Source: Sinotaia quadrata
Taxonomy: Eukaryota; Mollusca; Gastropoda; Architaenioglossa; Viviparidae
Reading direction: 5' to 3'
NCBI GenBank assembly: GCA_028829895.1
Contig: CM054182.1
Location: 61,783,379 to 61,847,378 of the forward strand
Length of the DNA stretch: 64,000 bases
In this document: piece by piece, positions 12,703 to 24,540 of the stretch
Layout: the number at the start of each line of letters is the position of its first letter
Numbering within the stretch: the stretch's first letter is position 1
Translations under genes and position numbers: made by a program
The notes under the pieces: generated by a model
The model's input: only the letters and a program-made list of their open reading frames with translations
Told to the model about the DNA's origin: nothing
The model's database searches: none

Positions 12703-13014
12703 GAATCAATCTTTTTCACGACTTCTATTGGCTCTCGGTTTGAACCAAGTACTCGGAATCTTATCAAGATTCTGGAAGATCTATGCTTTTGCAATGGATG
12801 TCGACACTTCTAAGAAGCACTGCTTTTAATATTGGGGCGAGTCTGTGGTTTCCAGATAGTTTATTCATATAGTCTTCCAACAGATGTTATGCTCCTCATG
12901 GTTCTTCGTCTTCTTCTTATTGTTATTATTATTTTATTTAGACTTTGTAAAAAAAAAAAAAAAAAAAAACAACCCTGCCAATAGTGTGAACTTTGCATAA
13001 GCTATTTTAATGCG

Positions 13015-13100
13015 TGCAGGGCGGCGCAATGGACCAAGTATATGTTGACTTTACTAGAGTGTGTAAACCGACACTACAAGTAAAGGGTTCGAACCGGAAG
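13015..13100 (+). mobile_element. tRNA-like sequence with A and B boxes (SINE head or tRNA pseudogene)
   Basis: GGCGCAATGG (13023-13032) fits the Pol III A box and GGTTCGAACC (13086-13095) the B box, 54 bp apart. The part between does not fold into a clear D/anticodon arm, so this is not called a functional tRNA. A poly(A) run (12949-12968) lies just upstream. Confidence 0.5.
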
Positions 13101-13281
13101 TGTTTACGAAATTCAAACCTCCAGTTGTAAGTTCATGATTCCAATAAAGACGGCGGCCTGTTTTCTTGTCCCCCCCCCCTCCCCCGCCCCCTCTCTCTCC
13201 CTGGAAGGGCAATTATTGACTACTGTTATTGAAAATAGAAATTGGGGCAGAATAACGAATGAGTTCCTTGTAAGAGGACTA

Positions 13282-13438
13282 GGGCAGTCTGACATTGCGT
13301 GACGAAAAGAAATGATTCTTAGGCATTTTATAAAGGCAGTCTGACATTGCGTGACGAAAAGAAATGATTCTTAGGCATTGTATAAGGGCAGTCTAACATT
13401 GCGTGACGAAAACAAATGATTCTTAGGCATTGTATAAG
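13282..13438. repeat. 52-bp tandem array, three copies
   Basis: GGCAGTCTGACATTGCGTGA repeats at 13283, 13335 and 13387, with the same TTCTTAGGCATT 3' part. Confidence 0.95.
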
Positions 13439-14089
13439 CACAAAATATCGGATATTCAATGATAGGTAAAACTACAACTTAATGATATAAAAGAGCATTG
13501 AAAAACCTAACTGCAATGAAATAGCAGTGAAATAACTAACTGTAATAAAATAACATCTGTCTATATAACTTTCTATCTAACATATCAATAGTGAGACCGT
13601 AATAATTTGTCACGTCAACTGGGCGGGCGTCTTTCAGTGCAGTCATTTCTGAGTACTTTTTTAAAAAAGGTTATGGCCCTTTATTCTTCGTTCTTTATCA
13701 TTCAAATTATTATGATTTTCAATCTTCTTTTAAAGGCGTGCACTAGTTACCGGGAGGTGGTGGTTGTTGTTGTGGTGGTGGTAGAATTATAATGGTGAAC
13801 AACAACGATAAACTTTCGATTCGTTGCTTAGAAATTGTTAACAATACATTTCTTAGAACGCCTTAGAACGTCCGTCTGTGTGATCTGTCCCAGAATGCTA
13901 CAATGTGAGCGATTGTTTTCCTGTGGAGTTATTCCTGTAGCGCTGGCAGCAATGCGCAGACGGTTCTGCTTGCAGGACAGAATAACACGTGTCCATAGGT
14001 CAAGTGGTTGCCGAAAGCCGACGGGCAATGAGCAGTTTCCTACGTCTATTTCTTGGAAGTCTTAGTTGCGAGCCAACCTGGTCGGTTAA

Positions 14090-14450
14090 AATGAGAGTGT
14101 TTTCTCATCTGTGTGCGTTAGTGCATGTTGGTGTGCGCTTTATGAGTGTGAGTGTTTGTGTGCTTTTATGCGTTTGTGTATATCCTATATGTGTGCATGT
14201 TTGTGGCTTTTATTTGTGTGGTTTCGTGTGTATTGCGCGTTTGTTTTGCTCTGTGTCTGTGTTTGTTCGTGGTTTTGTGTGTTTGTTATTGTGTTTTTAC
14301 GCGTTTGTGTGTGCTTTATGTGCGTGTGTGTTTGTAGCTTTTATGTGTGTGCGTGTTTGTTTATATGTATGGTTTTGTGTGTAATGCATGTTTCTGTTGC
14401 TTTGTGTATTGCGTGTTTGGTAGCTTGTGTGGTTTGTGTGTGTGTGTGTG
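14090..14450. repeat. GT-rich low-complexity tract
   Basis: Irregular TGTGTG / TGCGTTTGTG sequence. Open in all plus frames with Cys/Val-rich translations, which are composition artefacts. Confidence 0.85.
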
Positions 14451-14459
14451 GTCATTTCT

Positions 14460-15780
14460 CTCCTGAAATAAACATTTTCCAGTAATTTCTTTAACAATTG
14501 CATTTCGTTTCAGTTCCTGTTGAGATTTTATGGCTTTATGCGCAGTAATTTAGAACGCAGTGAGAAACCCCAACCACTGTTAATTGAAAAATATTAAAAA
14601 AATAAATATACATACTTTCTAGTTATCTAGTAGGATTCACAAACACTCAGATTTGACTGCAAATAAAAATATATAACTTCATCTTCAGATCCGCATTTTA
14701 AAATCGTCACACTGCAGTTTAAAACCAAACAGCTGTCTTGAACAACAACAATACAAAATGTAAAATGGCGCCATGAAACGGACAAACCCGACATCAATAG
14801 AATGGTTTTGTTTTGCAAGAACTGAATGAATCAGTGATAGATTATGAGCCGAGTGTGTACAGTCGTTGTATATTATGAATATTGTTTTTAATAAAGTATT
14901 TCTAACCCAAAACCAAACCAACAGCCGCGTTTCTATCTGACGCTTTGAAAACTTTCTAGCATTCTGAACTAACACATGCAATGTTCGCAATATTTTGCCT
15001 TAATCACCAATGAAATATGCTTGAATTAGACCATTATTGTAGATGGTAAGGACGGGGGATATGTATGATAATCTTAACTTTTAAATATACTAAGGCTGGT
15101 GTTATTTCCCATGTAGAAAAAGAAATGCTATAATAAAGTTAGGACTATGTCAAAATGCAGGTTTTACAATGAATGTGCTAGCCTTTTTTTCAGACACTGT
15201 AATTTCATGGGACACATGTAATGATTCCTGCTGACACGCATAATGGTTTTACTGTTAGTACACATTTCGATGGGGCTCTAATAAAAAATCTTTGAGAAAT
15301 ATATTACCGAATTTTTTAAACTAAAACACTTGTAGAAAGAAAGAGGTCTCACTAACTTATACAGAATGTAGGCCTATTCTCGAGACTGCAAAAATATTGA
15401 GTATGTTCTAGTACAAGGGCATCTGTCTGCTTGCCGTTGTCACTTGCTCCGAGTTGGAGTTTCTTGTCAAACACAAGGGAGATGACTGATGTCAAAGGGG
15501 TGCTTTTTCTGCATCATGTCACATGGCCAGGCATGCATGTGTATGTGTTTGCCAACGTTGTATAGCTTATTGGCCTGTCCTGATGACAGCAAAGTGGTGT
15601 ACAATCATTGATTTGAACTGGACAAGTGCTGACAGAACTTCAGAAATATTTTCAGTCTTTCACCCAAATTCTTCCTCTATTTCCTTTATGTTACTGATGC
15701 ACATTGATATTTGCTCTCTAATTTCTCTCTTTCTTTCTTTCAGATTTTATTGGTAATAAATGTTAGAGACTGGAAGGTGT
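14460..15780. other. No gene seen
   Basis: Unique AT-rich intergenic sequence. Small frames at 14627-14990 and 15523-15756 have no recognisable motif. Confidence 0.5.
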
Positions 15781-15789
15781 AACTGACAA

Positions 15790-16530
15790 AATATGTCTAT
15801 GATTTTCCTCGCATAAATATAAGTTTTCTGAATATGTTGCTTAAAATAAAATTGTTTTATAGCACTTTTCGGGGGAAGAGGGCAGTATCACTAAGTAAGA
15901 ACCATAATACAGGATGCCAAAGGCATGAAATGTGGGGGAGGGTATATTTTCAAAATTGTCATGGAAATCTGAAGTGTTAGTATGCCAATGTCTATTTTCA
16001 AACTTGATTGAAATTTGGGTTTGAATTGAAATGTGCTTTAAAGTAATATAGACTGTTAACTGCAAAATGTGTCAGAACGAAATGTCTTCATGTACTGGTG
16101 AAATTTCCAACTCTCTAGTGAGAGCATGAAGATCCCATGGTGAAATGTGATCCCACCCACCCACCCCCCTCTCCCATTTGAAAGGTGCCACTGGAGATCC
16201 CATGCATAGTGCACAGAGGTCAGCGATTTATAGTCTGCCTGCCGCACTGTGTATGAGCCATGGCCTGCATGCATGAGCTTACTATCTTTACAGTTTTAGG
16301 ACTAATGGCGAGCTCCCTTATGATTTGATTGATTGATTGTAGGGGGCGCTTCCGGCTTCCGCCGCTTTCGCGCTGAGCTCCCTTATGAGATAGCGTGATG
16401 CTATATATAGCATATCTTGATTCTGTGGCACTAACATACACAACTGTAAAAATCCAATCAAAATCAGTCCAGCGCTTTTAGAGTTAGCCCCAAACAAAGA
16501 GACATAACAATTTTATTATATGTATAGATA
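15790..16530 (+). mobile_element. Dispersed repeat family 2, copy a (non-LTR 3'-end-like)
   Basis: Matches 48250-48480 (GTTAGTATG.CAATGT, TTTATAG.ACTTTT) and 49330-49690 (ACAGAGGTCAG, CATAGTTTTAGG-like, AGCTCCCTT.TGAGATAG). The end, ATCAGTCCAGCGCTTTTAG then CAAACAAAGAGACATAACA, has the look of the 3' tails of many invertebrate RTE-type LINEs and their SINEs. No coding potential is left. It carries a 51-bp nested insertion. Confidence 0.6.
16324..16374 (-). mobile_element. 51-bp nested retroinsertion with target duplication
   Basis: Flanked by a perfect 14-bp direct repeat GAGCTCCCTTATGA (16310-16323 and 16375-16388). On the minus strand the insert is GC-rich and ends in CAATCAATCAATCAAA, a simple-repeat tail of the kind left by CR1- or RTE-like retrotransposition. 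The related repeat at 49510 has only one copy of the site and no insert. Confidence 0.65.
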
Positions 16531-17019
16531 TGTATTGTATTAAGTATTAAAAACCTTTAACTCATATAATATGTATTTATTTCTTTGGCTTATATGTAAG
16601 AGATCTTTAACTGACACAGATTGTATTTATTTTGGGGGTATTATATGTTAGAGACCTTTAATAATACACATTGTATGTGTGTGTATGTGGTGGGCATGTG
16701 TGCACGCATTTATGTACGTGTCTATGGTGGTTGGGGATAGAAACAAGCTGTAAGATCGTGGCATTTATGGAGACAATGATGCAACTTATGTATAAGTTAC
16801 TGTTCTGGTTACAGGGCCACAGTTAAAGAGAGACTTAGTTCTAGCTTGTAACAAACAGAGCTACAGTTAGGAAGAGAATTAGGGCCAAGATTATGGTTAA
16901 TTTTCGACTGGCTCTCAACATTGCACTGGACTTTGAAGATGGTGTGATGTGTATTAATTCTTAAAATGAATTCTGCCACAGGTCCAGCATACAAATAAAT
17001 AACGATAGCTGCAGTGAAA

Positions 17020-17140
17020 GGAAAGTACATGTATAAGCAATCCACGGGAAAGTACATGTGTAAGCAATCCACGGGAAAGTACATGTGTAAGCAATCCACG
17101 GGAAAGTACATGTGTAAGCAATCCACGGGAAAGTACAAAG
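17020..17140. repeat. 27-bp tandem array
   Basis: Four and a half copies of GTACATGTGTAAGCAATCCA plus CGGGAAA. A period of nine codons keeps minus frames open. Confidence 0.95.
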
Positions 17141-17704
17141 ATACTGGTGAAATGTATGTTAAGCATGTATATTCGTTTTAGATTATTATCTACTTTCTAG
17201 AGTAGATTTTATTTTATTTTTCTTTAAATTATGTTATTTATTTTTTTTCTATTTCAGTCTAAAATGCACCCATACATAAAATAAATAAATACAAACTTAA
17301 GAGATCCACTGTGAAGTAATGTTAGAGTGAGTGACGTCACACTCAGGTTTATGCAATGAAGCTATATTTTATCATTTAACTCAGACCGCTTTTGACCTTA
17401 CCGCGGGGCCATGGGTGGCTGTTTCCAAAAAAAATGTAGGTACAAAGTGCTAACAGTTAATTTTCAAACACAGAAATACATGGAAAAATAAACTACCCCG
17501 ATGTTCCCCGAAAAACATCGATTTATGTTTTTAATGGCGCACGGCGAGCGTGTGGGTGGGTGTTTATGTGGTGAGGGGAGGGTTAACTCAATACATTTTA
17601 TGGTATCTGAAATCGTTGCCGATCTTTTGGTATTTATCATTCCGAACAAAACCACAACCCTGCTTTCAAGGAAAGAAGGTGTGTGCGTGCGTGCGTACGT
17701 GTTT

Positions 17705-17708
<4 letters not shown>

Positions 17709-17767
<59 letters not shown>
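17709..17767. repeat. (GT)n microsatellite
   Basis: Pure GT run of about 59 bp after a GTGCGTGCGTACGTGTTTAC lead-in. Confidence 0.97.
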
Positions 17768-17769
<2 letters not shown>

Positions 17770-17889
17770 TACAACAAATTCCCATTTAATACTGAAACAT
17801 TTCATAACAACATATCCATGAATTTAACAGTGTTGTTTTCGAGATTACAAATAGATTCTTGTCAACAGCACATGACTATTTCAGAAGAG

Positions 17890-18165
17890 GAAAAATTAAA
17901 AAAAACACCGCATTATTCTAAAGAAAGTGTAATAGTGACATAGGTGACATAGTAGCTAGACTTGATAAAAAAACAACAACACCGCACTGTTCTAAAGAAA
18001 TGTAATAGTGACATAGTAGCTAGACTTTGTTAAAAAAAAAAAAAAAACAACACCGCACTGTTCTAAAGAAATGTAATAGTGACATAGTAACTAGACTTTG
18101 TTTTAAAAAAAAAAAAAAACCAAGAAAAAAAAAACCACACTGTTCTAAAGAAAGTGTACAGTATC
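17890..18165. repeat. ~65-70-bp array with poly(A) runs
   Basis: Three to four copies of CACCGCACTGTTCTAAAGAA, TGTAATAGTGACATAGTAGC and TAGACTTTGTT, separated by A-runs of different lengths. Confidence 0.9.
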
Positions 18166-19735
18166 TAGCTTTTCTTAAATGACAGGCCAGACGGAGTGGG
18201 TTTGAATTATCATATATTCAGGATACACAAATATTCTAATTTCCAACCAGACTCCCACTACCTTCCAGGTAGCTTGCTCCTTCTTTGTTCGCTGTAATCT
18301 ATATATGAAAATGTTTATGAAAACGGATGGTCTCGCGATGATAATCGAAAATGCCTAGCGCACAACAAACCTGTCAGCCGCAGGTCAGGTGACAAACATA
18401 ACAACAAACCTGTCGCCACGGGCCGCGTGGCAAACATAGCTCTCCCTTACAAGGAGAGAAGTTTGGTCGTCAGCGACATCCGCACCCACTTGTGATCTCG
18501 CACTGACCAATCAGGGATCAGACTAGGTCAACAAAATAACAAATAAACAAACAAAAACAACAACAACACACAAACCAGAAAGAGACAAGAAGAGAGATTC
18601 GCTAATCTGTTTTCTTATCTATTTCAAGAAATCCGATATCACTGCGGTTTAGTTGTCAACCATCAAATGTCAACCTTCAAGAGAAACGTGTTTTTGTTTT
18701 TGTTTTATCAGCTACATTCAGGAATTCTTAGAATTCCAGATACAGTACCCCCGCTGTCAATGATTTTCTAAGCTCGCGTCAACTTAGTCAAGGGCTATTG
18801 CTGAAATGATGACGTAATTAATTCTTGGAATGAAATAATGGATCATCTAGTGTCACGCATGGCCTTGATAAATTTTCAAACTGTAACATGCACCAACGTC
18901 TGCCCACGCAAATCCATCACAGTGAATAGTGATTTCACGCGTTTATCATTAAACACACCTTTGACGGAATAAAATATAAAACCAAAAACAATCAAACACA
19001 ACTGAAAAAGATATGTATTTAAACAAACTACCTATGAACAACCAAATAGGCTTCCAATTATAACTGAGAAGCAAGTAACTTCATATAGTTATAAAACAAA
19101 CAAAACATGCACCAGCTGAATTGACAAATAATGATTAATTCATTACATGTCTCACAACAGTAAAACAAATTTGCTGTGTATTTTTTTATTTTAATTTTAT
19201 TTTATTTGGGGGGGGGAGGTGGGGGGAAGAATTACACAAATTGTATTCAAAATTGAGAGGACCGTAAACATCGACTGAGATTACGTAATTTATCATCCCA
19301 CCACCCCACTTCACAACACACATGTGCACGCACGCGCGCGCGCTCACACACACAGACACACGACTTCTACAATGGGCTGTTTAAGGGCTAATGACCACTA
19401 CACAAAGCATAGAGTGTGAGCTTTAACAAGCAGTCTGTATGGTTTAAAAAGAATATAAAACAAGACCTCTTTTCACCCTCCTCTCCCTGTTATAATTGAC
19501 GAACACAAGGCATTGCACCCCCCCCCCTCTCACCCAATAACAAAGAGTTTAGATTCCACGCCAGATGAAAGACTTGCAAAAGCTCTAAGATGATAGACAT
19601 TTGAAAAAAATAAAAACAACAATGTTTTAAACAAATGAAACTTACAATGGCAATTAATCAGGGTGGGCTGCAGTCTTTCCATAGCACATTACACGTTAGC
19701 ACGCATAATTATGACATTTACAATCACTATAGCCC
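18165..19735. other. No gene seen
   Basis: Intergenic. Short related segments ACAACAAACCTGTC at 18363 and 18400, a G-run near 19210 and an alternating CG/CA stretch (19325-19360) that could adopt Z-DNA. Confidence 0.5.
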
Positions 19736-20770
19736 AAAACACAGTTAAACCTGCTCTTACGATAGATTTTAACGCACACAATTAAATCTACACTGACAAC
19801 ATACCAAAACGCTTCTTGCGACAGGTATTAACGCATGCAATTAAATCTACACTGACAACAGGCCAAAACGCTTACAGTTAAATCTACTCTTGCGATAGGT
19901 ATTAACGCATACAATTAAATCTACACTGACAACATACCAAAACGCTTACAGTTAAATCTACACTGACAACATACCAAAAACGCTTACAGTTAAATCTACT
20001 CTAGCAATAGATAAAATACAATTAAATCTACACTGACAACATACCAAAACGCTTACAGTTAAATCTACTCTAGCAATAGATAAAATACAATTAAATCTAC
20101 ACTGACAACAGACCAAAACGCTTACAGTTAAATCTACTCTAGCAATAGATAAAATACAATTAAATCTACACTGACAACAGACCAAAACGCTTACAGTTAA
20201 ATCTACTCTAGCAATAGATAAAATACAATTAAATCTACACTGACAACATACCAAAACGCTTACAGTTAAATCTACTCTAGCAATAGATAAAATACAATTA
20301 AATCTACACTGACAACAGACCAAAACGCTTACAGTTAAATCTACTCTAGCAATAGATAAAATACAATTAAATCTACACTGACAACAGACCAAAACGCTTA
20401 CAGTTAAATCTACTCTAGCAATAGATAAAATACAATTAAATCTACACTGACAACAGACCAAAACGCTTACAGTTAAATCTACTCTAGCAGTAGATAAAAT
20501 ACAATTAAATCTACACTGACAACAGACCAAAACGCTTACAGTTAAATCTACTCTGAAAACAGGCGCAAAGAAACCTCTTAGAGTTAAAACCGCATTAACA
20601 ACAGGCCAATAAGCATTGCATTAAAACTACATTGAAAAGAAGTCTAACCCTTACAAATGAGTCCATAGTAACAACAGGCCAAAACGCTAACAGTTAAAGC
20701 TACACTAGCAACAGGTCATAAGTGCTTACACTTAAATCTATACTGACAACAGGCCAGAGGTCTTACCATT
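19735..20770. repeat. 69-bp minisatellite, about eight regular copies plus decayed flanks
   Basis: Core (about 19970-20540) repeats with period 69 bp and very few changes. Each unit contains two related ~35-bp halves, both starting TTAAATCTAC. The flanks (19735-19970, 20540-20770) hold looser ~35-65-bp units. A period of 23 codons keeps a 190-codon minus frame open; no protein family is recognised. Confidence 0.95.
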
Positions 20771-20809
20771 AAATCTTCACTACACTAGGTCAGACATCGC
20801 CTGGCAGTG

Positions 20810-21283
20810 AGTTGATTCGTTTAACCCTTTCTAAGTGACCGTGAGATGGTACTGAGTTGATTCGTTTAACCCTTTCTGACTGTGGGGTGGTATTGAGTTG
20901 ATTCGTTTAACCCTTTCTGACTGTGGGGTGGTATTGAGTTGATTCGTTTAACCCTTTCTGACTGTGGATGGTATTGAGTTGATTCGTTTAACCCTTTCTG
21001 ACTGTGGATGGTATTGAGTTGATTCGTTTAACCCTTTCTGACTGTGGGGTGGTATTGAGTTGATTCATTTAACCCTTTCTGACTGTGGGGTGGTATTGAG
21101 TTGATTCGTTTAACCCTTTCTGACTGTGGATGGTATTGAGTTGATTCGTTTAACCCTTTCTGACTGTGGGGTGGTATTGAGTTGATTCGTTTAACCCTTT
21201 CTGACTGTGGATGGTATTGAGTTGATTCGTTTAACCCTTTCTGACTGTGGATGGTATTGAGTTGATTCGTTTAACCCTTTCTA
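20810..21283. repeat. 40/41-bp variant minisatellite
   Basis: About 12 units of TATTGAGTTGATTCGTTTAA plus CCCTTTCTGACTG, with two junction types, TGTGGGGTGG and TGTGGATGG, interspersed along the array. Confidence 0.95.
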
Positions 21284-21289
21284 AACGAT

Positions 21290-24160
21290 CATGGAGATGG
21301 TGATGTTGGTTTCGCATGTAGGAGGGCAGAGTGCTCAAGTCCGCACCCGGTCAAAGTCATTGGTTTCATATTGCAAACGCTTATATCTGTTTACTCACGG
21401 AAATACATCAATAAAATAGTTTTTGATTGCTATTATTTTGCTGGCCGGGAAGTAACTATTTCTGGCATCTTTTAGCTCTAGTATAACTTGTTAACACATT
21501 CGTGCTTCATTGACAGTATTTCACCTCGGTCTACTGGTCTAGGGTCGGTTAGCGTTATTCTCCATACAAGGAATACAAACATACAAAACGTGTTGTCGCC
21601 ACTGACCACGTGATTTCCCTCTTCCTGTCTTCTTGCTCTCCCCACATCCCCGCAAGCGCCCTATCTCTCTTTTCCTCGAAATGTTTCAGATGGTTTAAAC
21701 AACAAAGTGAAAACCAGGATCTGATCCGTGACCGCACATAGGAAACCAGTCATGAAGGACTGGGTGAGTTGATGCTACCAACCCTACCGAGTCTAGGAAA
21801 GGGAGTGTTCGATAAGGATTAGAGATATCCAGAAAACTTGAGTCTTGTTATTCGCACTGTTCCTGTTTACTGCCCCTGTTTAATATGCGTGTGCCTTAAT
21901 CCACGTGTATCCGCTTTGTTCATTCAGTGTCTTCATTTAATGATCTTATATTAAAATAAAATATTCTATACACACACACATACACACACGCATGCACGCA
22001 CCCCCAACACACGTTTGAGAGGGTTAATAAACAGCTCCACCTTTGCGTTCTTTTCTTTCAATAGTCCTCCACTCTTTCATAATCTTCAACTCTCACAACA
22101 GCGGCACACCTAGTGCCAGGCAGCGAAATCGGCTGATCGCTGCAAGTTGCCATCTTCCAAAGATCATCATCACTTTTGCGTTGTTTACGCGAAATCAGTC
22201 TAGGCCGGAAGCACTCTCCGTAAGTGAGCAAGTAAGTTTGCGTTGCCAGACGTTACTTTTTCAGCACATTCCTGAGCCTCCAGTGAGACAGGATGCAACC
22301 TTCAAACTACCGGATCATCGATTTTAAAAGCAATGGAAAAAATGGATCACAATTAACGCCACTCTCAAGTCCTTGTCAAGGCCTGAAGAACAAGAAGATT
22401 TACCCCCCTATATCCACGCCCTTTTCAGGGCCAAGTGAGCAAGAAGAAAATTAAATGAAATTCCACCTTTTGGATTGAGCAATCCAAGTGGTGGCCGGGA
22501 TCCAAGAATATAGTGAAGGGACCCAAGTCTATCCGGAGCTGACCAGGGTCGAGAACGTCCCAAGGCGAGTCACTGCTCAAGCTATTGGAAGCAAATGCAA
22601 CTACCACTACCTGCAAGCTTGTGCAATTTCATCGGGTCATTTTTACTAGTACTGAAGAGATGAGCATTTCCCCCATCGAATGAATAAATAAACAGAGAAA
22701 ACGCATGTGAAGAGATGGGTAAATCTCGTGTCAAAATAAGGTCAGGGAGAGTGCAATATGCGAGGGTATGTTACGCCAATTAGATTTGACGTTTAATAGT
22801 TCACCTACATCCTTCACCAAATTGCATCACAGTTATTTATAGATTATGGGGCGTATGGCCAGAAGTTAGAATTCAGCAGAAGCAAAACACATGATATATT
22901 GGTCGAAATGCTGTTTGTTATTACAGTAGATTTTTCTCTAGTATTTCTCAACCCTGAAACATTCGCATTCCAATCGAATTGTGCGATTTGCCAATACCAG
23001 GACACTGCTAGATCAGTGAACTGGCACCCAATGACCTCCTGTCCAGTGTGTGATTTCCTATGAGCCGGAAATCAGCACCAGTCAGTGCCTGTTCTGTGTG
23101 TGGGATAGATCAATGAACCGGAAACCAGTGGCTGCCAATTCCGTGTATGGGATAGGCATATGTGTGTATACACGACGAACAGACAACATCAGACTTTATA
23201 CTAAAGGGACATAATTAGTATCGCCATTTTTTTTATGGTATTGACTTGACAATCGGATATTAACAGTTGATATCTCTTGAATTACTTCTGCATTCAATTT
23301 TCAAAATTTGAAGATTGGGAGATATGTACATTATAAAAGTAAAACAACAACAGCAGTACACCAATAATGAAATAATTATTATATTTTTCGTGGCACAAAG
23401 GCGCTGTTGTCAGATTGTTTCGAACGTTGAAAGATATGAAGTTAGGCTTCTCTTTGTATCAACAAGTAGACGTCAGATCGAGATCCTGTAGTAAAATATC
23501 TCTCGTACAAGAAATCCCGTACAATTGGTCAGCGACAATAGTGGTACCTCTGACCTATGAAGTCATGTATTACGGTCATCTGGAAGAGTACAATGTTAAC
23601 CACTAATAAATGTATAGAACTCAGCATAATATTAATAAGATAAAATCACAGACCGAAAATCAATGAAAAGTTATGTAGGTTTACAAATATATAAAAATTA
23701 TATTACTGAAAAGCTTTGAAAAAGGAAAAAATGTATTTTAATAAAAACTACAAATACGATCTAAAGGAACCAATGTGTTACGAAATTTGCTAACACTTTT
23801 TTAATCTATATATGGGCGAGGAGGAAGAACCTTAACCCCAGAAACAGTGTCTTTATAAAAAAAAATACACATTTTCAATATTCATCTCTTTTTTTTGTTT
23901 AAGTATTATTGTCCTCATGAAATGTGTCTAGTGGAAAAGTAATTTTTCTTTTTGTTTGTTAGTTTGTTTCGAAGGCTATGACTATTTATAGAATTGTGTT
24001 TAGTTGAAATGTCATAATTTGCTTTTTTTTCCTTTTGTCACATTTTGTTTTGAAGGTTAGGACTATTTATGGAAATGTGTTTAGTGAAAAAGTTATCATT
24101 TGTATTTTTTTTTCGTTCGTCACATTTTGTTTATAAGGTTATGACAACTTTTGTCTGTTG
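21290..24160. other. No gene seen
   Basis: Intergenic. The frames at 22043-22327, 22425-22616 and 23415-23606 have no recognisable domain. A weak B-box-like GGATCAGATCC on the minus strand near 21720 hints at another tRNA-derived piece but is not convincing. Confidence 0.5.
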
Positions 24161-24169
24161 ATCATGGGT

Positions 24170-24540
24170 TGTGACTATTTTATCTCTGTAGACCAATGAT
24201 AGTCACTATTTATCTCTGTAGTTCAAGGATTGTCACTGTTTATCTATTTAGATCAGTTGCTCTATCTGTGTAGATCAGTGGTTCTGACTATTTTTGCAGA
24301 TCAGTAACTATGACTATCTATGTAGAACAGTGGTTGTTTGTGTACATCAGTGGCTGTGACTATATGTGTAGATCAGTGGCTGACATTTGTGTAATCAGTG
24401 GTTGTGACTATCTATGTAGATCAGTGACTGTGACTATCTATGTAGATCAGTGGTTGTGACTATCTATGTAGATCAGTGGCTGTGACTATCTATTAGATCA
24501 GTTGCTGTGACTATCTTATGTAGATCAGTGTCTGGTGATT
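24170..24540. repeat. ~25-30-bp degenerate tandem array
   Basis: Units TGTAGATCAGTGGCTGTGAC plus TATCTA, more than ten copies, ragged at the left end. Confidence 0.9.

Noticed and set aside
19958..20530. 190-codon minus-strand frame as a repeat protein
   Set aside because: It arises from a 69-bp minisatellite whose period is a multiple of three; the Cys-rich repeat matches no family and no splice context supports it.
20900..21280. Interstitial telomere sequence, because of TTTAACCC
   Set aside because: The hexamer is not tandem; it occurs once per 40-bp unit of an ordinary minisatellite.
21700..21790. Minus-strand tRNA-derived SINE
   Set aside because: A B-box-like GGATCAGATCC is present but has swapped central bases, and there is no acceptable A box or tail.
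22043..22327. 94-codon frame as a small gene
   Set aside because: No domain, no conserved-looking composition, no convincing splice partners; length is within chance for this region.
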